DNA from: CAJXYS01 sp913063035
Lineage (GTDB): Bacteria; Pseudomonadota; Alphaproteobacteria; Rhodobacterales; Rhodobacteraceae
Direction: 5' to 3'
NCBI RefSeq assembly: GCF_050586465.1
Contig: NZ_JBOCEG010000002.1
Coordinates: 186,001 to 250,000 of the forward strand
Length of the DNA: 64,000 nt
Positions within the stretch are counted from its first letter, which is position 1. Each line of letters starts with the position of its first letter. This document shows, one piece after another, positions 7,545-14,550 of this stretch. The notes below the pieces were generated by a model. That model was not told where the DNA came from and made no database searches. It saw only the letters and a list, made by a program, of their open reading frames with translations. A program made the translations under genes and the position numbers.

Positions 7545-7766
7545 CTAGATCTGTGCCCGGCGGGCCGCGTCGCGGGCCAGGGCGGGAATATCGCGGGCCA
7601 CGATGCCGAGATCGGTCAGTTCGCGGGCGTCCAGCGCATGCAGTTCCGCTTTGGTCTTGCGGTAGATGCGGTAGCGGGCGTATGCCTCGCGCATCCCTGC
7701 CGCGATCGCAGCGATCCGGGCGCCGAGCCCGTCACGCATGCCGCCATGTGCTTGTACCAGTGCCAT
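7545..7766 (-). CDS. DUF1127 small basic protein, second copy
   Basis: 73 residues. The C-terminal block ALDARELTDLGI is the DUF1127 signature, preceded by an arginine/tyrosine-rich helix (YARYRIYRKTK). ATG 7766 is chosen because GAGGTG sits five bases upstream. It is followed immediately by two CCUCCUCCC hairpins, the second a terminator, so it forms its own protein-plus-small-RNA unit parallel to the larger one at 6832-7239. An RNA-binding function is inferred from CcaF1, not shown. It could also be a plain stress-induced DUF1127 protein. Confidence 0.85.
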   Translation of the reverse strand: MALVQAHGGMRDGLGARIAAIAAGMREAYARYRIYRKTKAELHALDARELTDLGIVARDIPALARDAARRAQI

Positions 7767-7832
7767 GTGAAGCACCTCTCGTTTGCGCGGTGCGGCGCGG
7801 GGCCAGGCCCGTCTGCGCCGCTGTCACGAACG

Positions 7833-7891
7833 AAGATATGCGAATGCTGCGCTGCGACAATCCTGGGATCGGACAATGCTGCTATGCAGCA
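7833..7891 (-). promoter_or_regulatory. Promoter and perfect palindrome upstream of the second DUF1127 unit
   Basis: On the minus strand a perfect palindrome TGCTGC-ATA-GCAGCA (7877-7891) is followed by -35-like TTGTCG (7855-7860), a 16-bp spacer and -10-like TATCTT (7833-7838). The core CTGC-N3-GCAG matches the site described for the polyhydroxybutyrate regulator PhaR in Rhodobacter, but its position near -60 would suit a LysR-type activator equally. It also lies 47 bp before the divergent MFS gene. Confidence 0.6.
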
Positions 7892-7937
7892 AATGCAAGC
7901 CCCGTGCAGGGTCTGCACAGGGGCTGGGCAAGGTGAG

Positions 7938-9152
7938 ATGAATTTGGGCGCTCTGGCCGTCCCGGCCTTTCGATACTACTTTCTCGGCGCGGTTTTCGCG
8001 GTGAACGCGATCTGGTTCCAGCGAATCGCAGTCGCTTGGATTGCATGGGAAATTTCCGGGTCCGCGGCCTTCGTGGGTTTTGTCGCCTCGCTCAGCCTGG
8101 CGCCGATGCTCGTCTCCGGACCGGTGTTCGGGGTCCTGGTCGATCGCGCCGATATCCTGCGGGCGAGCTACCTGACCAACGGGGCCATGCCTCTCTGCAT
8201 CGCGGCATTGGCGGCCCTGCACGCCGCGGACATGGCGACGCCGTTCCTGCTGTCGGCGATCGCGCTGGCGATCGGGGTCATCGCCTCGGGCCATCATCCG
8301 GTGCGGATGTCGCTGGCCCCGCGGCTGGTCCCGCGGGCGCGCGTCGCCTCGGTGGTCGCGCTCTCGGCGCTCAATTTCAACGTCGCCCGGCTGGTGGCGC
8401 CGGCCCTGGCGGGCTGGGTGATCGACCGGGCCGGCGTGGTTGCCGCGCTCTGGGTCGCGGCGGCGCTCTACCTGCCGATCCTCTCGGTGCTGCACCGCCT
8501 GACACCGCGCGCCATCGGCAACGGCGCCGGGCCACGGCCGCGCTTCGCGGCTGCCTTCGCGGAGGGGGTGGCCCATGTCTGGCGCACGCCGCTCGTGCGG
8601 ACCGCCGTGATCGTGACGTCGGTCTTCGCCGTCGCCGGGCGCGGCGTGCTGGAGATCCTGCCGGTGATCGCTGACGGGGCCTTCGGACGCGGTGCGCCGG
8701 GTCTTGGCCTGATCTCGGCCGCGGCCGGGGCAGGGGCGCTGACGGCAGCGCTCGCCAAATCGCTTGGCCGGGGCGAGGCCGGCGGGCGGATCCCGCCGGC
8801 GGTGATCCTGGCCGCCGCGGCCGGGCTCGCGCTGGTGATCGTGCTGGGACATACCGGGTCCTGGCCGCTGGCGCTGGCCACGGTCGCGGCGCTGGGTTTC
8901 TGCGGCACCTATGTCGGTGTCAGCCTGCAGGCGGCGATCCAGGCCGGGCTTTCCGACGAGCTGCGCGGCCGGGTGATGAGCCTCTGGGTCATGCTCGGCT
9001 TCGGCACCGTGGCGTTGGGGGCGCTTGCACTCGGCGCGGTGGCCGAGGCGGCGGGTCTCGCCGTGTCGCTGACGGGCGGCGGCGCGCTGGGGCTGCTGGC
9101 GCTCGTCGTCGCGGTGGTCTCGGCGGATCGCCGGCTCTTTGCCCGGCGATGA
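7938..9152 (+). CDS. Major facilitator superfamily exporter (EntS/MFS_3-like)
   Basis: 404 residues, almost wholly hydrophobic with about ten to twelve membrane helices. The first helices read FRYYFLGAVFAVNAIWFQRIAVAWI, interrupted by a short loop VFGVLVDRADILR that corresponds to the MFS signature between helices 2 and 3 (G-x3-D-R). The pattern resembles the MFS_3/enterobactin exporter-like group of small-molecule efflux proteins. The substrate is unknown. ATG 7938 follows AAGGTGAG closely. Longer in-frame starts would add a non-conserved cysteine-rich tail and run into the palindrome at 7877-7891. The divergent neighbour is the second DUF1127 gene. Confidence 0.8.
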   Translation: MNLGALAVPAFRYYFLGAVFAVNAIWFQRIAVAWIAWEISGSAAFVGFVASLSLAPMLVSGPVFGVLVDRADILRASYLTNGAMPLCIAALAALHAADMATPFLLSAIALAIGVIASGHHPVRMSLAPRLVPRARVASVVALSALNFNVARLVAPALAGWVIDRAGVVAALWVAAALYLPILSVLHRLTPRAIGNGAGPRPRFAAAFAEGVAHVWRTPLVRTAVIVTSVFAVAGRGVLEILPVIADGAFGRGAPGLGLISAAAGAGALTAALAKSLGRGEAGGRIPPAVILAAAAGLALVIVLGHTGSWPLALATVAALGFCGTYVGVSLQAAIQAGLSDELRGRVMSLWVMLGFGTVALGALALGAVAEAAGLAVSLTGGGALGLLALVVAVVSADRRLFARR

Positions 9153-9231
9153 CCGGCAGGCGACCCTTGCCGCCCGGCCCGTCCTGCATCAAGTAAGGCC
9201 TGAACGCAGATGATGCCGACCGGAGGCCCCA

Positions 9232-10332
9232 ATGCCCGTGACCCGTGACGATGTGCTCGACGCCCTCAAGACGATTGCGCTGCCCGATGGCGGCGACCTG
9301 GTGTCGCGCGACATGATCCGGGCGCTGAACGTCGATGGCGGCAAGGTGCGCTTCGTCATCGAGGTCGACCCCGAGGCCGCCGGGAAGTTCGAGCCGGTGC
9401 GCGCCGCCGTGCAGCAGGTGGTCGAGAGCCTGGACGGCGTGGAGAGCGCGGCCGTGGCCATGACCGCCCACGCGCCTGCGGCCAAGCAGCCGCCGAAGCA
9501 GCCGGCGCAGGGGCAGGGGGGCGAGCCCCCGAGCCTCAAGATCGGCCGGCACCCGACGCCGCAGCAGGGGCCGCAACAGGTGCCGGGCGTCGCGCGGATC
9601 CTCGCCGTTGCCTCGGGCAAGGGCGGTGTCGGCAAGTCGACGCTGGCCTCCAACCTTGCCGTGGCGCTGGCAAGGCAGGGGCGCCGCGTCGGGCTTCTGG
9701 ACGCCGACATCCATGGTCCCTCGCAGCCGCGCATGATGGGGGTGTCCAAGCGGCCCGCCTCGCCCGACGGCAAGACGATCATCCCGCTCCGGGCCCATGG
9801 CGTCACGATGATGTCGATCGGGCTCATGCTGAAGGCCGACGAGGCGGTGGTCTGGCGCGGGCCGATGCTGATGGGCGCGCTCCAGCAAATGCTGACGCAG
9901 GTGGAATGGGGCGACCTGGACGTGCTGATCGTGGACCTGCCGCCCGGCACGGGCGACGTGCAGCTCTCGCTGTGCCAGAAGGCGCCGGTGACCGGCGCGG
10001 TGATCGTCTCGACGCCGCAGGACGTGGCGCTTCTGGACGCGCGCAAGGCGATGGACATGTTCGACAAGCTCGGCACCCCGATCCTCGGGCTGGTGGAGAA
10101 CATGTCGGCCTATGTCTGCCCCCATTGCGGAAACGAGGCCCATCTCTTCGGCGGCGGCGGCGTCCGCGCCGAGGCCGAGGCGCGCGGCATGCCGTTCCTG
10201 GGGGAGGTGCCGCTCTCGCTCGAGATCCGGGTGGCCGGGGACAGCGGCACGCCGATCGCGGCGGGCGATGGCCCGATGGCCGAGGCCTATGCCGGGCTCG
10301 CGTCCCGTCTCGTGGCCGACGGGGTCGCCTGA
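9232..10332 (+). CDS. mrp: Mrp/ApbC/NBP35-type P-loop ATPase, Fe-S cluster carrier
   Basis: 366 residues. It has an N-terminal DUF59/MIP18-like domain (TRDDVLDALKTI... about residues 1-85), a proline/glutamine-rich linker, then a MinD/Mrp ATPase domain with the deviant Walker A ASGKGGVGKST, DADIHGPSQPRMMG and DLPPGTGDVQLSL. The C-terminal CPHC in YVCPHCGN is the dimer-bridging cluster-binding pair of Mrp/ApbC/Nbp35 proteins. It is expected to hold and hand over [4Fe-4S] clusters in the cytoplasm. It is monocistronic and followed by the long dcw leader. Confidence 0.95.
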   Translation: MPVTRDDVLDALKTIALPDGGDLVSRDMIRALNVDGGKVRFVIEVDPEAAGKFEPVRAAVQQVVESLDGVESAAVAMTAHAPAAKQPPKQPAQGQGGEPPSLKIGRHPTPQQGPQQVPGVARILAVASGKGGVGKSTLASNLAVALARQGRRVGLLDADIHGPSQPRMMGVSKRPASPDGKTIIPLRAHGVTMMSIGLMLKADEAVVWRGPMLMGALQQMLTQVEWGDLDVLIVDLPPGTGDVQLSLCQKAPVTGAVIVSTPQDVALLDARKAMDMFDKLGTPILGLVENMSAYVCPHCGNEAHLFGGGGVRAEAEARGMPFLGEVPLSLEIRVAGDSGTPIAAGDGPMAEAYAGLASRLVADGVA

Positions 10333-10334
10333 TC

Positions 10335-10351
10335 GGGGCGAATCACGCCCC
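10335..10351 (+). terminator. Short hairpin after mrp
   Basis: GGGGCG and CGCCCC pair around AATCA just after the mrp stop. There is no U-tract, so it is at best a weak or factor-dependent terminator. Confidence 0.3.
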
Positions 10352-10354
10352 GCG

Positions 10355-10455
10355 TCCCATCATTTCCCGCATGATTCGTCCCGTGCTGCCGGTCTCCCGC
10401 AGGATGTTCCCGTTTTGACCTCGTTTCCCCTGGAATTTTTCGGGAAATGATGGGA
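10355..10455. promoter_or_regulatory. Candidate MraZ-box clusters in inverted orientation
   Basis: On the plus strand TGGAA-N5-CGGGA-N5-TGGGA (10431-10455) gives three repeats with an exact 10-bp period, the spacing of MraZ boxes (TGGGN repeats) in other bacteria. The exact 15-bp reverse complement TCCCATCATTTCCCG lies at 10355-10369. The 71 bp between hold further TCCCG copies. Confidence 0.6.
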
Positions 10456-10477
10456 ACGCGCCGTCCTGCGGATAAAA

Positions 10478-10493
10478 ACACCATATATTGTGT
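10478..10493. promoter_or_regulatory. ACACCATATATTGTGT palindrome / possible -10 element
   Basis: This near-perfect palindrome differs at one position from the NrdR box (ACACWATATATWGTGT). It also contains TATATT (10484-10489), a plausible -10 element for the dcw operon. The core CATATATTGTGT recurs before ftsZ at 29617-29628. Confidence 0.45.
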
Positions 10494-10591
10494 TTCATGC
10501 GTAGTTGATCGCAACCCCTTCGAAAAATTCTCGGAATGACAGGCGCTCACCACCCTGGTGCGCGTCCATGATCGAGCAGAAAGGCACCTGT

Positions 10592-10636
10592 TCCCATAGA
10601 TTGGAGTTGATTTCCATGTTTTCCCATGGCATCCCT
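10592..10636. promoter_or_regulatory. Second cluster of 10-bp-spaced candidate MraZ boxes
   Basis: TTCCA, TCCCA and TCCCT start at 10612, 10622 and 10632, exactly 10 bp apart, with another TCCCA in phase at 10592. This is the minus-strand form of the TGGGN repeat. The rest of the 10333-10873 leader holds no gene that I can support. Confidence 0.5.
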
Positions 10637-10873
10637 AATTCACCGATGAGGAACGGGAATTAAAGGGCACCAAGACCCAACCAACCCAAAGTCAGGTTTC
10701 ATACAGGCCCCGCTTTTTCATCGAACCAAGAGATCCGGCGCGCCAGCGAGCAGACATCCCCCCAGGTGGCAGCGCAGCCGGACAGACCCAGAGATGGGAC
10801 GAGGGCGGCGGATCGGGCTATGGCAGCGGCTCGGTCCGCCGTTTCGTCTCGGGGACAGCAAGGGAGCGACGCC

Positions 10874-11374
10874 GTGGCGCGGACGTTCAGAGGCGAAAGC
10901 GTCCACAAGGTGGACGGCAAGGGGCGGGTCTCGATCCCCGCCGCGTTTCGCCGTGTCCTCGAGGACAACGATCCCGACTGGAAAGAGGGTCTCAACCCCA
11001 ACATCGTCATCGTCTACGGCGACAAGCGCCGCAACTACCTCGAGGGCTTCCACATGGTCGCCATCGAGGAGGTGGACGAGAAGATTTCCCGCCTGCCGCG
11101 CGGCTCGAAATCGCGGCGCCTGCTCGAAAAGCTCTTCAACGGCCAGTCGCTGGCCACCCAGGTCGACGAGACCGGCCGGCTCGTCCTGCCGCAGAAGCTG
11201 CGCGACAAGATCGGCATCGCCGGCGAGGCCTTCTTCATCGCCACGGGCGACACCTTCCAGATCTGGGAGCCCGACGCCTACGCGGCGCACGAGGCCGAGA
11301 TGGAGACCTGGTACGACGATTACGACGAGGATTTCGACCCCCTCGTCCTGCTCGACCAGCCGGATGGGGGCTAG
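10874..11374 (+). CDS. mraZ: Transcriptional regulator / division cluster protein MraZ
   Basis: 166 residues, AbrB/SpoVT-fold duplicated domain. The first half shows the signature KVDGKGRVSIPAAFR and the second half the repeat VDETGRLVLPQKLRDKIGI. MraZ binds TGGGN repeats upstream of its own gene and represses the dcw cluster; candidate boxes lie 240-520 bp upstream here. GTG 10874 is chosen because AAGGGAG lies seven bases upstream and MraZ begins with the conserved F-R-G-E-S segment. A longer in-frame ATG at 10766 would add 36 residues of low-complexity Arg/Ala. It ends 3 bp before rsmH. The C-terminus is acidic. Confidence 0.93.
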   Translation: MARTFRGESVHKVDGKGRVSIPAAFRRVLEDNDPDWKEGLNPNIVIVYGDKRRNYLEGFHMVAIEEVDEKISRLPRGSKSRRLLEKLFNGQSLATQVDETGRLVLPQKLRDKIGIAGEAFFIATGDTFQIWEPDAYAAHEAEMETWYDDYDEDFDPLVLLDQPDGG

Positions 11375-11377
11375 GCC

Positions 11378-12391
11378 ATGGCGGCCCGGGCCCCCGCACC
11401 TGCCGACGCACCCCATATCCCGGTCCTGCTGGACCCGCTGATCGCCGCCGTCTCGCCCGTGCGGGGCACCTGGCTCGATGGCACCTTCGGCGCGGGCGGC
11501 TATACCCGGGCCTTGCTGGAGTCGGGCGCCGCGCAGGTGATCGCGGTGGATCGCGACCCGACCGTGTTCGAGCGTGCGCGGGGCTGGGTCGGGGACTACG
11601 GCGACCGGCTGGCGCTGCTCGAAGGCGAATTCGCGAAGCTCGATGTCCTCGCGGCCGCGGCCGGCGCCGAAACGCTCGACGGGGTGGTGCTGGACGTGGG
11701 CGTCTCGTCCATGCAGATCGACGAGGCGGCGCGCGGCTTCTCCTTCGCCCAGGACGGCCCGCTCGACATGCGGATGAGCGGGCAGGGCCGCAGCGCGGCC
11801 GATCTGGTCGCCACGCTCGACGAGGGCGTTCTGGCCGACATCATTTTCCAATACGGCGAGGACCGTGCTGCGCGCCGGATCGCCAGGGCCATCGCGGCGG
11901 CCCGCGCCGAGGCGCCGATCACCACGACCGGGCAGCTCGCCGCGATCGTCGCGCGCTGCCTGCCGCGCCCCAAGCCGGGCCAGCCGAACCCGGCGACGCG
12001 CACCTTCCAGGCGCTCAGGATCGCGGTCAATGACGAGCTGGGCCAGCTGGCCGAGGGGCTGGCCGCGGCCGAGCGGGCGCTGGCGCCGGGCGGCCTCCTG
12101 GCCGTGGTCACCTTCCATTCGCTGGAGGATCGCATCGTCAAGCGGTTCATCCAGGACCGGTCGAGCACCGGGGGCGGCGGCAGCCGCCATGCCCCGGCCG
12201 CCGCCGCGCACACGCCCCGCTTCGAGCGGGTCACCAAGAAGGCCGTCACCCCCGACGCGGCGGAACGCGCCGCCAACCCGCGGGCGCGGTCGGCCAAGCT
12301 CCGGGTCGCGCGGCGGACCGACGCGCCGGCCGAACCCGTCGACCGGCAGGCGCTGGGCCTGCCGCGGATCGCTTTGAGTGGAGAGATCTGA
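11378..12391 (+). CDS. rsmH: 16S rRNA (cytosine(1402)-N(4))-methyltransferase
   Basis: 337 residues. SAM-dependent N4-methylation of C1402 in 16S rRNA (formerly MraW). The N-terminal HIPVLLDPLI is followed by the Rossmann SAM site DGTFGAGGYTRALL, the family-specific segment VLDVGVSSMQID, FSFAQDGPLDMRM and the C-terminal VTFHSLEDRIVKRF. These fit RsmH along its whole length. The stop codon shares one base with the ftsL start (TGATG), implying translational coupling. Confidence 0.97.
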   Translation: MAARAPAPADAPHIPVLLDPLIAAVSPVRGTWLDGTFGAGGYTRALLESGAAQVIAVDRDPTVFERARGWVGDYGDRLALLEGEFAKLDVLAAAAGAETLDGVVLDVGVSSMQIDEAARGFSFAQDGPLDMRMSGQGRSAADLVATLDEGVLADIIFQYGEDRAARRIARAIAAARAEAPITTTGQLAAIVARCLPRPKPGQPNPATRTFQALRIAVNDELGQLAEGLAAAERALAPGGLLAVVTFHSLEDRIVKRFIQDRSSTGGGGSRHAPAAAAHTPRFERVTKKAVTPDAAERAANPRARSAKLRVARRTDAPAEPVDRQALGLPRIALSGEI

Positions 12392-12747
12392 TGCGTGGCC
12401 TGATCTATGTCCTGTCGACCCTTGCGGTGATCGCGCTGGCCTACTGGGCCTATCACGAGAACTACCAGACCCAGCAGGCCCTGCGCGAGGTCAAGAGCCT
12501 TCAGCGCCAGATCGGCGACGCGCGCGAGCGGCTGGCGGTTCTGCGCGCCGAATGGGCCTATCTCAACCGCCCCGAGAGGCTACGTGACTTGTCGGAGCTG
12601 AACTTTCCGGACCTGCAGCTGATGCCGCTGGCGCCCGAGCATTTCGGCAGCGTGGCCGAGGTCGCCTATCCCGCGCCCGAGCCGCGCTTCGAGATCCTGG
12701 ACCCGGTCGATGTCGCGGCCCGCCTGATCGAGGGAGTCGCCGAATGA
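12391..12747 (+). CDS. ftsL: Cell division protein FtsL
   Basis: 118 residues. A short N-terminus leads into one membrane helix (LIYVLSTLAVIALAYWAY), followed by a coiled coil with leucine spacing (LREVKSLQRQIGDARERLAVL) and the conserved YLNRPERLRDLSEL motif of alphaproteobacterial FtsL. It is a bitopic divisome protein that forms the FtsQLB complex. It sits between rsmH and ftsI with one-base and four-base overlaps, as in other dcw clusters. Confidence 0.92.
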   Translation: MRGLIYVLSTLAVIALAYWAYHENYQTQQALREVKSLQRQIGDARERLAVLRAEWAYLNRPERLRDLSELNFPDLQLMPLAPEHFGSVAEVAYPAPEPRFEILDPVDVAARLIEGVAE

Positions 12748-14528
12748 CCCGTACGCCGCTTCGCCCGCTCGCCCGCGTGCTCGAGGCCCGCGCAAAGGGC
12801 GAAAACCCCGACGCGATCGAGCGCGAGAACATCAGGCTGCGCCACGAGAGGATGCGCGACCGCATGCGGGTCCGCGCCGAGAGCCGCCTGCTGATGATGG
12901 CGGTGATGTTCGTCATGCTGTTCGCCGTCGTGGGCGCGCGGATGGGGGTGCTCGCCTCGACCGAACCCTCGGAGCCGCGGGCCTCGGCCGGTGGCGAGAG
13001 CATCGTGGCGCAGCGCGCCGACATCGTGGACCGCAATGGCCGCCTGCTGGCGACCAACCTGGTCACCAATGCGCTCTATGCCCAGCCGCCGATGATGATT
13101 GAGCCCGCGCGCGCGGCGCGCGAGCTGGCGAAAATCTTCCCCGATCTCGACGAGGAGGAACTGGTCGAGGACTTCACCGGAAAGCGCAAGTTCCTGTGGA
13201 TCAAGCGGAAAATATCGCCCGAGCAGCAGCAGATGGTGCACGACATCGGCGAGCCGGGCCTCCTCTTCGGACCGCGCGAGATGCGGCTCTATCCCAATGG
13301 CCGGCTGGCCGCGCATGTGCTGGGCGGCGCCGGCTTCGGGCGCGAGGGCGTCCATTCGGCCGAGGTGATCGGCGTGGCCGGGGTGGAAAAGGCCTTCGAC
13401 GATTACCTCCGCGATCCGGCCAATGGCGGCGCGCCGCTGGAGCTGTCGCTGGACCTGACGGTGCAGGCCACCGCGCGCCGCGTGCTCGAGGGCGGGATGA
13501 AGATCATGGACGCCAAGGGCGCGACCGCGATCTTGATGGACGCCAGGACGGGCGAGCTGGTGAGCCTCGTCTCGCTGCCCGATTTCGACCCGAACGACCG
13601 GCCCGTACCGCTGACCGAGGGCGACCCGTCGGACAGCCCGCTGTTCAACCGCGCGGTGCAGGGGGTCTACGAACTGGGCTCGACCTTCAAGGTCTTCACC
13701 GCGGCGCAGGCGCTCGAGATGGGCGTGGCCGCGCCCGGGACGATGGTGGACACCCAGGGGCCGCTGCGCTGGGGCAAGTTCCGCATCCGGGATTTCCACG
13801 ATTACGGGTCGGAGATGAGCCTGACCGACGTGATCGTCAAAAGCTCGAATATCGGCACGGCACGGCTTGCCCAGCAGATCGGGGGCGACCGCCAGCGGGT
13901 CTTCCTCGAACGGCTGGGCCTGACGGAGCCCACGCCCGTCGAGCTGGTCGAGGCGCCGGGCATCGCGCCGCTGCTGCCCGCGCGCTGGTCGGAGCTGTCG
14001 ACCATGACCATTTCCTACGGCCACGGCCTCTCGGCCAGCCCGCTGCACCTGGCGGCGGCCTATGCCTCTGTCGTCAATGGCGGCTGCAAGGTGGCGCCGA
14101 CGCTTGTCAGGCGCGCGCCGGAACCGGGCTGCGCGGAGCGGGTGATCTCCGAGAAGACGTCGCGCACGATCCGCGGCATGTTGCGCGAGGTCGTGACCCG
14201 CGGCACCGCCAGCTTCGCCGAGGTCGAGGGCTACGCGGTGGGTGGCAAGACCGGCACCGCCGACAAGCCGCGCCCGCGGGGCGGGTATTACGAGGACCGC
14301 GTGATCGCGACCTTCGCGGGGCTCTTCCCGGCCCATGACCCCGACTACGTTCTGATCGTGACGCTGGACGAGCCGACGGTCTCGGCGCTCGGCGAGGCGC
14401 AGCGCACCGCGGGCTGGACCGCCGTGCCGGTCGCGTCCGAGCTGATCCGCCGCGTCGCGCCGCTTCTGGACATGCGGCCCGAGATTGAACCGGGTCCGGC
14501 CTTCGGGGTAAAGCTGACGGGCAACTGA
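12744..14528 (+). CDS. ftsI: Peptidoglycan D,D-transpeptidase FtsI (PBP3)
   Basis: 594 residues. A short cytoplasmic tail and one membrane helix (LLMMAVMFVMLFAVVGARM) precede the PBP dimerisation domain (RADIVDRNGRLLATN). The transpeptidase domain has the active-site serine in ELGSTFKVFTA (about residue 312), SSN in KSSNIGTA (about 366) and KTG in GGKTGTADKP (about 501). Class B monofunctional penicillin-binding protein that crosslinks septal peptidoglycan with FtsW. ATG overlaps the ftsL stop by four bases. Confidence 0.96.
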   Translation: MTRTPLRPLARVLEARAKGENPDAIERENIRLRHERMRDRMRVRAESRLLMMAVMFVMLFAVVGARMGVLASTEPSEPRASAGGESIVAQRADIVDRNGRLLATNLVTNALYAQPPMMIEPARAARELAKIFPDLDEEELVEDFTGKRKFLWIKRKISPEQQQMVHDIGEPGLLFGPREMRLYPNGRLAAHVLGGAGFGREGVHSAEVIGVAGVEKAFDDYLRDPANGGAPLELSLDLTVQATARRVLEGGMKIMDAKGATAILMDARTGELVSLVSLPDFDPNDRPVPLTEGDPSDSPLFNRAVQGVYELGSTFKVFTAAQALEMGVAAPGTMVDTQGPLRWGKFRIRDFHDYGSEMSLTDVIVKSSNIGTARLAQQIGGDRQRVFLERLGLTEPTPVELVEAPGIAPLLPARWSELSTMTISYGHGLSASPLHLAAAYASVVNGGCKVAPTLVRRAPEPGCAERVISEKTSRTIRGMLREVVTRGTASFAEVEGYAVGGKTGTADKPRPRGGYYEDRVIATFAGLFPAHDPDYVLIVTLDEPTVSALGEAQRTAGWTAVPVASELIRRVAPLLDMRPEIEPGPAFGVKLTGN

Positions 14529-14550
14529 GGCAGAGTCGGACCCACACCGC

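Noticed and set aside
10766..10873. Longer mraZ from ATG 10766
   Set aside because: The added 36 residues are low-complexity and absent from the MraZ family. GTG 10874 has a good ribosome site.
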